Below, piece by piece: positions 6,056 to 12,833 of a stretch of DNA of 13,991 bases; positions within the stretch are counted from its first letter, which is position 1; each line of letters opens with the position of its first letter. Source of the stretch: CAYRYU01 sp964428355. Lineage in GTDB: Bacteria > Muiribacteriota > Ozemobacteria > Ozemobacterales > Ozemobacteraceae. Both the position numbers and the translations under genes were made by a program. The stretch spans positions 1 to 13,991 of the forward strand of contig CAYRYU010000147.1 in the NCBI GenBank assembly GCA_964428355.1, written 5' to 3'. A model generated the notes under the pieces. It was not told the origin of the DNA. It ran no database searches and saw only the letters and a program-made list of their open reading frames with translations.

Positions 6056-7612
6056 TTGAACATCTCGTTGAAATCAGGAATAGTCCTTGGAATCTCACTC
6101 TTCGTGATCACCCTGGTCGGCTGCGGTGGAGGGGGTGGTGGCGGAAACGCTGTCCAGTCGGTTTCCGGCCCGATCGCTCCCACCACAAACCAGGAGTTCC
6201 AGGTTACGGGCCTCGATTACATTAGGGCCTCCAGCCTCCCTCAGACTGTAGTTGCAATGGGGATCGTTGCCGGCGCTATGGTCCGACAGGCCCCAACGAC
6301 CACCGCCGGTATCAAGGCCGCCCTCCGGAAGAGTTCCGGACGTTTTCCCGCCGGTTCCGTCCGGGTCACTCGTGATGGGCAGGGAGTATACGTGCTCGAG
6401 GCGACGAATTACCAAGGGGAGACTGATTACGACCCGACCGATGGCCAGGGTCGACAAACCATCCGAATACATTATCTGGGGGCCGATGCTACGAGCCAAA
6501 TTGCTCCCGATGCCCAAACCCGGAGGGTCGAACTCACCTACACCGGTTCGACCGATTACGGGCTCGTTAAGTATCAGTCGACCTCCGGAACCTATCAGCT
6601 GACACTCCCCACCGGAACGACAAATTGGCTTACCGCGAGTGGATATGTCATGTCGGGAACCGAGGAAGGGACGTTCACCGCTCTGAGCCGGTCCTTCCAT
6701 TACCTCAGCAGGGCCGACATCACCATCAGCAGCCAGGACGGCGCCATTCTTGCCGGGGAGGTCAACGACACCCTTACCGAGGGAGGAACCGTCTACTCCG
6801 CCAGACACGTGATCCAGGGCTCTTCTTGTAATTCAACGTATCAAGCCGACGGCCGGCAGGCGGTCGAAACAAACTCCGCTGCTCTCCTTCCCGATCGCAA
6901 GATTACTTTCTCGTGGTCTTCCGCGCAATCCCTGACGGGCCAAAGCGGTTATCTCACCTACCCCTTTTCCGGGCGGGCGATCACCTATCTCAAGACCCAG
7001 AACGACCGCATCAACGAGTTCTTTCCTTTTGGCCCGCTGAATGGTGATTATGGCCAGAGCGTCTACGCAAAGGTTTTTCAGCACGCATGCACATCAGATA
7101 CCTTTGTAAAAGAGCTCGCTGAGTTCATCACCGCCCAGGGGTCCAAAATCAGCGATCCCATCATCTATTCCGCCGATCTGGTTACCAGCGGGGTCAAATA
7201 CGTCGAGGATTCTTCGACCTACTTCGCGAATGAATACGTTGCACTTCCGGCTGTCGGCCTTTATTTCGGACAGGGCGACTGCGAGGATCGGGCGATTCTG
7301 CTGGGTGCTCTCCTGCATCGCCTCCAGCTGGACGTCGTCCTCGTGCTTCTCAACAACACACAGGGCAACTCCGGCCACGCGTGTGTCGGAGTTGTAATTC
7401 CCCCTGAGGTCGAAGCCACCCTCCCCGCTGGAAGGGTCTACTGGAACTTCCAGGGAAAGCACTATTACTACCTGGAAGCCACCGGCCCCAACTACCTGGG
7501 TGTTCCGAACGGGGTCCTTGACAACCAGAGCCTTGCTGCAATCATCCCCCCCGACCCGAACCAGGGGACCCTGACAGCCGCAGTCCGTGCACTCCTGTGC
7601 GTCAAGCGTTGA
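6056..7612 (+). CDS. Lipoprotein with C-terminal transglutaminase-like cysteine domain
   Basis: 518 aa from TTG 6056. Residues 1-23 form a short basic and hydrophobic signal ending in lipobox LVGC, with C23 followed by a glycine run typical of a lipoprotein tether. Residues about 40-370 are beta-rich, Thr/Ser/Gly-rich and unassigned. The end resembles papain-like transglutaminase domains. There is GDCEDRAILLGALL with C409 as the nucleophile, SGHACVGV with H441, and YYYLEATGP with E474 in the third triad position, where Asp is more usual. Such domains act as proteases, amidases or peptide cross-linkers; the activity here is unknown. The protein should sit outside the cytoplasm on a membrane. 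It is the middle gene of the sigma-54 unit, with 19 nt separating it from the next start. Confidence 0.75.
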   Translation: MNISLKSGIVLGISLFVITLVGCGGGGGGGNAVQSVSGPIAPTTNQEFQVTGLDYIRASSLPQTVVAMGIVAGAMVRQAPTTTAGIKAALRKSSGRFPAGSVRVTRDGQGVYVLEATNYQGETDYDPTDGQGRQTIRIHYLGADATSQIAPDAQTRRVELTYTGSTDYGLVKYQSTSGTYQLTLPTGTTNWLTASGYVMSGTEEGTFTALSRSFHYLSRADITISSQDGAILAGEVNDTLTEGGTVYSARHVIQGSSCNSTYQADGRQAVETNSAALLPDRKITFSWSSAQSLTGQSGYLTYPFSGRAITYLKTQNDRINEFFPFGPLNGDYGQSVYAKVFQHACTSDTFVKELAEFITAQGSKISDPIIYSADLVTSGVKYVEDSSTYFANEYVALPAVGLYFGQGDCEDRAILLGALLHRLQLDVVLVLLNNTQGNSGHACVGVVIPPEVEATLPAGRVYWNFQGKHYYYLEATGPNYLGVPNGVLDNQSLAAIIPPDPNQGTLTAAVRALLCVKR

Positions 7613-7631
7613 CACCTGAGAGGAGAAGGTC

Positions 7632-8024
7632 ATGCCACGCCTACCGACCGACTTTTTCGGCAAGGTGGTCCGTCCAAATTGGTCTTCGCTGGGGATGAAA
7701 CGTCTCAGCTCCGAGACCGACGAGCCCATGGTTCTCGTTTCCAGATTCGATCCCGAAAGCCTGGACGAGGCAGGGAAGTTCCACACTCATTCCGCCGTGG
7801 GATACGAGCTCTACGTCATCTGCACCCCGAACGGGGTCATCCAGGCGATCAACCACCGGATCGAACAATGCTGTATGGCACACCGTTCCTTCGCCCCGTC
7901 CTCCGCCCCCACCCACATCTTTCCCGCCGGGGCGCTTTTCGACATCGAATGGCAGGATATCGCCCCGGTCGCCCGCCGGCGGATGCTGAAGCTTCTCACC
8001 CAGCTCACGAATTCCCCGCGCTGA
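7632..8024 (+). CDS. Small unknown protein, last gene of the sigma-54 unit
   Basis: 130 aa. The ATG lies 6 nt after GGAG within the tract AGGAGAAGG (7621-7629). There is no signal peptide or membrane segment. The sequence has a hydrophobic YELYVICTPNG strand (about residues 58-68), two close cysteines (CC, about 79-80) and a basic helix near the end (ARRRMLKLL). I do not recognise a family. The GC-rich third-position pattern continues in another frame from about 8010 to a TGA at 8093-8095, suggesting that the native protein was about 155 aa and that one base is missing near 8008. As written, the last four codons would then be out of frame. It probably belongs to the same transcript as the two genes before it. 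Confidence 0.6.
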   Translation: MPRLPTDFFGKVVRPNWSSLGMKRLSSETDEPMVLVSRFDPESLDEAGKFHTHSAVGYELYVICTPNGVIQAINHRIEQCCMAHRSFAPSSAPTHIFPAGALFDIEWQDIAPVARRRMLKLLTQLTNSPR

Positions 8025-8095
8025 AAGCGCTGATTGAGGGGATCCAGCTGCTGACAATGTCAGACCGGGATTTCAACCAGTTGTACGGCGACTGA
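8010..8095 (+). pseudogene. Probable frame-shifted C-terminus of the 7632 gene
   Basis: The frame that starts near 8010 encodes about 27 residues, beginning EFPALKALIEG and ending NQLYGD, with mostly G or C in third positions. It has no start codon or SD of its own and follows the 7632 frame directly. A single inserted base near 8008 would join the two. It ends 13 nt before the convergent brxL stop. An assembly error, a real mutation or recoding are all possible; no classical slippery heptamer is seen. Confidence 0.4.
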
Positions 8096-8111
8096 GAGGA
8101 ACCTTCTCTCA
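8093..8111. terminator. Small hairpin spanning both convergent stop codons
   Basis: TGAGAG (8093-8098) and CTCTCA (8106-8111) are perfect inverted arms with a 7-nt loop. They incorporate the TGA of the rightward frame and the TGA of brxL. It is symmetric, so it could act in both directions, but there is no T tract on either side. The weak stem makes termination uncertain. Confidence 0.25.
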
Positions 8112-10232
8112 ACGTTGTTCTCGGAAAACATCCACCTTGGTTTCGAGACAGGGCCTGAGGTTGAGATCCGACGAACCTACGCAATACCAGTTCTCGGGCT
8201 TCTGGTAGAAGTCGAGGCCACGGCCGATCTTCACCACCCAACCGTTGTCGAAACGGATTTCCCGGTCATGGATGGCTTCGTCGAACTCCCACGTGAAGTC
8301 GATTCCGTATGGGGCGAGACTTTCCCGTAACTGACAGAATTTCTCGGTGGCTTCCGCCTGCTGAGCCTGATCGTCGAACCCGGTCAGCAGATGGAGATGC
8401 CGGAGGGTGCCAGAGCGGACGAGCAGTTCCGCGAAGCGCGACAGGTTCTGGATCTGGTGGTGGGATCGAATGTAGGGGTCCTCGATCTTTACGACCTTTG
8501 CTCCAGCAAGATAGGGGCCGAAGATCGTTTCATACGTGAATCCGGTGCTTCCGTAGCGGATCGTGAAATGGTCTTCCTCCGGAGCTTTGATCCCTTCAGC
8601 ACTCGCGGGAAGGGAATTCGTAGCGGGGAGAGGAACCGGAGTGATGCCCTCCAGAACTTCCCCATCCCGGCTTTTGGGGCACGTTCGCCCCGTCGGGGAG
8701 GTCGAGTCCTCCTTTGGGGACTTTCCGGTCGGAGCTGAAAAATCGGGAGTTCCCGCAAGGCGTTGGCGAACCGGACGCTGAGTGGCAGGTGAAGTCCGCG
8801 ATTCAGGGCAGAAAACGGTTATCTCGGCTCCCTTGTGGTTGAAATACGAGAGGTTGATGTTGGCATACTCCTCGTCGTGTTTTCGCTTGTTGAGCTGTTC
8901 TTTGACCCGCCGGCGGCCCTCGACGGCATACTCCATGTACTGGTCGAGTTCCTCCGGGGTCGGCTCCCCAACCGGGTGAAGTAATTTGAGCAGCGCCGCC
9001 ACGGTTCGCTTGACCGCCATCTCGTCACGCCCCTCGATCGCCTTTCCAAAGCGGCAGTGATTGTTGACGAAATCGTAGCGGGACTGCTTCGAAAGAAGAT
9101 GGAATGCCTCAGCCAGGTAATCGGTGATGAATCCATAGTTTCCTGTCAGGAACTCGCTGCTGTTCTTCGGCATCTCCCACCCCGGGAGAAAGTTGAAGAA
9201 CCTGTCCAGAACTGCCAGATCGAAATCCTTCGGGAGGGGAATGAACAGGTCGAATTGGGCTGAATTCACGATCTGGTCGATAGCGAAATCGATGTTCCCG
9301 ACGAAAGCAAGGCTGGCATTGGCAACCACCTCGACTCCCCGGGAAAACCTTCCACTGGCCATGTAGCTCTTGAGAATGTCCACGGTTTCCCGATCCTTGA
9401 TGCGAACCCGTCCTACCTCGTCGAATGCGACGGTGTCCCAGTAGCTGACCAGGCCAGGGTGCCGGCGATTGTTGTTGTAGAAGAGCGTCGCGGTGCTCAC
9501 CTGGCTTACAAGGGTCGAATAAGGGGAAAACTCGCTGAAGGTGAAGGATTTCCCCGTTCCCCGCGGTCCCAGCTCGATGAAGTTGTAGTTCGCCTCTACA
9601 AGACAGAACAACCGGGCCAGGAAATGCATCTTGAGCCTGAAATCCATTTTCCCGGGTTCGAGGCCGATGGTCCGGATCAGGGCATTCAACCACTCATCAC
9701 GGGTGAACTTCTCTCTTCCCCGGTAGAATTCCTCAGGGTCGAAACGCGAAAGCTGGATTGGTTTGAGGGCTTCGATGAAAAATGCGTAGTCGTCATCCTC
9801 GATATCGTTGTGGGCGACGGTCGCTTCAGCCCAGATTCCCCCCTCCAGGAGCCGGTCGTTGTCCCGGTAGAACTTTTCGGGGATTGCGATCCGGCGGGAA
9901 CCGAAGTTTTCCATTTCAGCCCAGTGCTTCTTTTCCCTTTCGTTGAAGGATACATGCACCTTGTCGATGAACTTGTGGCTCCCCTTTTGCTGGACTGTGG
10001 ATTGAGCCTTGTTGGATTCGTCCGCACGGACGTAATTCTGCTGAAGGGTTTCCAGGACAGCCTGAATGCCATTTTCGATCTCGTCGTGATCGTCGCTGGC
10101 GCAATACTTGGCAAGAAGGAACTCCAGAACGAAGGACGGGATATTGGTGCCTTTCTTGATGCGGTGCAGGAGGTCCTTGCGTACCACACGTCCGGGGAAG
10201 ACCTCGTTCAGTTTCTTGTCCAGTTCTTCCAT
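8109..10232 (-). CDS. brxL: BREX AAA+ protein BrxL with C-terminal MIT_C domain
   Basis: 707 aa from ATG 10232. GTG 10241 is also in frame and would overlap the pglZ stop, but GGAG at 10242-10245 is correctly spaced only for the ATG. Residues 1-200 are the BrxL N-terminal region, beginning with a short helix and FPGRVVRKDLLHRIK. Residues about 205-450 are the AAA+ core: Walker A GPRGTGKS (222-229) and Walker B VAFDEVG (268-274). About 475-552 is a Pro/Ser/Thr-rich linker. About 553-705 closely follows the MIT_C domain of MITD1: DPYIR (585-589), HDREIRF (655-661), KIGRGLD (668-674) and CLETKVD (695-701). No Lon Ser-Lys protease domain is visible. BrxL proteins are ring-forming DNA-binding ATPases needed for phage defence in type 1 BREX. 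This copy is the last gene of the leftward block, translationally close to pglZ. Confidence 0.85.
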   Translation of the reverse strand: MEELDKKLNEVFPGRVVRKDLLHRIKKGTNIPSFVLEFLLAKYCASDDHDEIENGIQAVLETLQQNYVRADESNKAQSTVQQKGSHKFIDKVHVSFNEREKKHWAEMENFGSRRIAIPEKFYRDNDRLLEGGIWAEATVAHNDIEDDDYAFFIEALKPIQLSRFDPEEFYRGREKFTRDEWLNALIRTIGLEPGKMDFRLKMHFLARLFCLVEANYNFIELGPRGTGKSFTFSEFSPYSTLVSQVSTATLFYNNNRRHPGLVSYWDTVAFDEVGRVRIKDRETVDILKSYMASGRFSRGVEVVANASLAFVGNIDFAIDQIVNSAQFDLFIPLPKDFDLAVLDRFFNFLPGWEMPKNSSEFLTGNYGFITDYLAEAFHLLSKQSRYDFVNNHCRFGKAIEGRDEMAVKRTVAALLKLLHPVGEPTPEELDQYMEYAVEGRRRVKEQLNKRKHDEEYANINLSYFNHKGAEITVFCPESRTSPATQRPVRQRLAGTPDFSAPTGKSPKEDSTSPTGRTCPKSRDGEVLEGITPVPLPATNSLPASAEGIKAPEEDHFTIRYGSTGFTYETIFGPYLAGAKVVKIEDPYIRSHHQIQNLSRFAELLVRSGTLRHLHLLTGFDDQAQQAEATEKFCQLRESLAPYGIDFTWEFDEAIHDREIRFDNGWVVKIGRGLDFYQKPENWYCVGSSDLNLRPCLETKVDVFREQR

Positions 10233-10237
10233 TGTTT

Positions 10238-12769
10238 TCACTCCGCGTAATCGGTTTCGAGGGTCAGTTTGTCGTGGATGACCCCGGTTGTGGGATCCGT
10301 GGCCCGGATCTCGAATGCTCCCCCGAACTCCTCCGCCATACGAAACGGAATCTTGAGGGATTCTCCGAATCTGATGGCGACAAGGCCTGTTGATGGATCG
10401 ATATGGCTGCAGGTTATCACATCACCCACCTGGATTTTCCCGCTCCATGCTGAAAGCTGGAACTGGAAGACCGAGCTGTCGAAAAGATCTCCTTGCATGA
10501 GCGCGATTTCGATCATCGGACGACGTGTCGTGATCTTTTTCGTCAGCCCTCCCCGGTAGCCCAGTTTCAGATGTATTTTTACCGCGGCGGTTTCCCGATG
10601 CCCTGCAGGGCCCAGGTCGATGGACAACACGGGAAGCACGCATTCCTGCATAGAGAGGCCCGCATGAAAGTATCCCACTCCCTTGGTGAAAGTCGCCAGG
10701 GATGCCGGAACCGCGAAGCATTCGAAATCACCTGTTATCCCGATGTCGCAGGCAGGAAACACAAGCGTCCCTGCGGCGGGAGATCCCTTGCCCAGGAGGC
10801 AGCGGTCCTTGACAGCTTTCCAGTCACCGGGAGGCTTGGGGGCTACATCCCCGGTTTCGTGGGGCTCGGTCAGGAAAAAACCATGGTCAGAGGCTATCAC
10901 CGCCTTCTGAAAGCCCTTGCCCGCCGTCCGCTTGATACCCGCCAGAAGTTTGCGAAGGAGTTGGGGCATCATCCGCCACCCTTCTCCTGGCGTGTTCTCG
11001 CAGAGTTGATCGATTTCACCCGATTTGATGACCAGAAGCCGGGTGGTTTCCGGCACCTTGAGCTTCGACCAGGGTTTTGTCAAAAGGGAATCGAGATCGA
11101 TCATGTGGCACATATCTCCGAGGGAAGTCTGCGCCCACTTCATGCGTTCATCCGGAGTCTTGATGAGGGTTCCCTTGATTGCCGGAATCGCCTCCTCGTT
11201 GTGCCAGGTGACCCGGAAATCGGTATCCGCCTCGGGAAGGAGGGCCGCCATTCCCACCGTGGTGATTGTTGGAAGCTGCGCGCAGACAGCGTTGGTCGTA
11301 ACCTTGAAATTGTTGGCGAGGTGCTTTTCCAGGGCGACCGCCAGTTCGAAGCGAAGGGCATCCACCATGAACAGGACGACCTTTCGCCGTTCCTCGAGCC
11401 ACGGGGCGACGTATTTCCTGAAGACGTCGATATGGCGGGTCACCCCCGATACCGGCCAGCCCTCTTTTTGGACGGTAACAAGGAGTTTTTTCTGCAAGGC
11501 TTCCGCGAGGCTCAGGTAGCGTTCCCGCCCGACCTCGACCAGCTTTTCCATCCCGGGGAGATTTCCGAATGCGTCTCCGACCGCCTGTTCGAATTCCCTG
11601 TGGCATGTATCGAGAGTCCTGAAATCGTCGACGTAGAATTCCCAAAGGGCGGGAAGGGATGGTTTCACCGACTTCAGACGAGGCTCGAGGTCCTCTGCTT
11701 TGCGCAGAAGGGCGAGAACCCGCCGGGCGATGCTCCACAATTGTTGTCTTTCCGTGAGCTTCACCCAGATCGACCGTTCGCGACCCTGGCAGATCGCGTC
11801 GGCTTCCGAATACTTTCCGGCGGATGCCAGCGTGATGAACATTTGCAGGAAGGTCCGCTCCTCGAAGGGAAACGTGTCTCGTGCACCAAGGTCCTGGATC
11901 TCGGGGAAATGGGCTTCGAGATTGAGTGCCAAAGCCGTTTCCTCCGCCATGGCCATATACCGTTCCTGGTGGGCTTCCGTCCCCCGAAGAGTGTCGCAGA
12001 TCTTGTAAACAAGATCCCGGGAGGCCGGGGGGACTCGTGGAACACCAATCAGGGCTTCGGGAAGAGTGCCGGGCAGGTCGAAGACGAACTCACTGAAGAG
12101 CAGAAGTCTGGCGAGCTCGTCCTGTATTGCTTGAAGGTTTCCCGCTCCCTTGGCGGGGGAGAACTGGAATGTTGCCCGGAGGAGTTCGTTCAACTCTGCG
12201 AGCCATTCCCCGTCTCTTTCGAGGACGTTCTTCTGGGCTGGGGTGGGGGAAAGAACTGAAGTGAGAATCTCGGTCATCGATTCGACATTCAGAATACTCT
12301 GGAGCTTCGGCCAGGCGGACCCCTCTCCCATCAAGTGGTTGATCACGTCGAAATCTGGAACCCCCTGTGAAAACAACCGGTTTATCTGCTCGGTCTTTCC
12401 TGGATTGGCTTGTTGGCACAATTCCTGCCAGGATTCCCCGTCCCCCAAGGGGAACTCCCCGCCGCCAAGGGCGAAAACCTGGAAAGGATCGCCTCGGCGT
12501 TCTTCATTGCTCATGGGTTTGCGAACAGGGAGATAGACGATGAGCCCCCGATGAGCTTCTGGATGGCGCCCAAGCTCCAGCCAGGCTTCCATCGCCTCTT
12601 CCCGTCCCTTGATGGTCGAACCGGAGGCGTCGACGATTCTGCACCCGGCTTCCGAAAGACCGTTTACTACGCTCCCGAACCTTTTTTCCGGGTCGTATAC
12701 GACCAGCGCCTGGTGCCGTTCCAGCCTCTCGAGAAAATGCGCGGCAAGGAATTCTTCGATGTTCTTCAT
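10238..12769 (-). CDS. pglZ: BREX core phosphatase-like protein PglZ
   Basis: 843 aa, within the usual length of about 800-900. The N-terminal ~450 residues are mostly helical and lack a motif I can name. About 460-720 is the alkaline-phosphatase-like PglZ domain: strand VVLFMVDALRFE (464-475) with D470 as the expected metal ligand, LPTITTVGM (499-507) around the nucleophile Thr, SDHG (627-630), and YFHAGLSMQE (700-709). The last ~120 residues are a beta-rich end. PglZ is the signature gene of BREX, a phage-exclusion system that marks self DNA by methylation. The start has a GGGGGAGG tract only 1 nt upstream, which is unusually close. The stop overlaps the alternative GTG of brxL, so the two are probably co-translated. 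The preceding ATPase stop is 64 nt away. Confidence 0.9.
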   Translation of the reverse strand: MKNIEEFLAAHFLERLERHQALVVYDPEKRFGSVVNGLSEAGCRIVDASGSTIKGREEAMEAWLELGRHPEAHRGLIVYLPVRKPMSNEERRGDPFQVFALGGGEFPLGDGESWQELCQQANPGKTEQINRLFSQGVPDFDVINHLMGEGSAWPKLQSILNVESMTEILTSVLSPTPAQKNVLERDGEWLAELNELLRATFQFSPAKGAGNLQAIQDELARLLLFSEFVFDLPGTLPEALIGVPRVPPASRDLVYKICDTLRGTEAHQERYMAMAEETALALNLEAHFPEIQDLGARDTFPFEERTFLQMFITLASAGKYSEADAICQGRERSIWVKLTERQQLWSIARRVLALLRKAEDLEPRLKSVKPSLPALWEFYVDDFRTLDTCHREFEQAVGDAFGNLPGMEKLVEVGRERYLSLAEALQKKLLVTVQKEGWPVSGVTRHIDVFRKYVAPWLEERRKVVLFMVDALRFELAVALEKHLANNFKVTTNAVCAQLPTITTVGMAALLPEADTDFRVTWHNEEAIPAIKGTLIKTPDERMKWAQTSLGDMCHMIDLDSLLTKPWSKLKVPETTRLLVIKSGEIDQLCENTPGEGWRMMPQLLRKLLAGIKRTAGKGFQKAVIASDHGFFLTEPHETGDVAPKPPGDWKAVKDRCLLGKGSPAAGTLVFPACDIGITGDFECFAVPASLATFTKGVGYFHAGLSMQECVLPVLSIDLGPAGHRETAAVKIHLKLGYRGGLTKKITTRRPMIEIALMQGDLFDSSVFQFQLSAWSGKIQVGDVITCSHIDPSTGLVAIRFGESLKIPFRMAEEFGGAFEIRATDPTTGVIHDKLTLETDYAE

Positions 12770-12770
12770 T

Positions 12771-12778
12771 CCTCCCCC
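12771..12778 (-). promoter_or_regulatory. Unusually close purine tract before pglZ ATG
   Basis: On the minus strand GGGGGAGG ends 1 nt before the ATG at 12769. A strong anti-SD match this close is normally suboptimal. No alternative in-frame start sits at better spacing just downstream, so the ATG is kept. Confidence 0.35.
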
Positions 12779-12833
12779 TACTGTTTCAAAGGTATCCGAT
12801 GACCAAATCTAATTTCTCTCCATCGCCGCCAGG

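Noticed and set aside
6095..6808. A 237-codon minus-strand frame within the transglutaminase-like lipoprotein gene
   Set aside because: It is antisense to a lipoprotein signal and a continuous plus-strand frame, and its Gly-rich composition comes from reverse reading.
9459..10250. A 263-codon plus-strand frame opposite brxL
   Set aside because: It is antisense to the Walker A/B region of BrxL and has no independent support.
10493..12259. A 588-codon plus-strand open frame opposite pglZ
   Set aside because: It lies entirely within pglZ, which has clear domain motifs. The antisense frame has no recognisable domain and no SD, and is explained by GC-rich codon use on the other strand.
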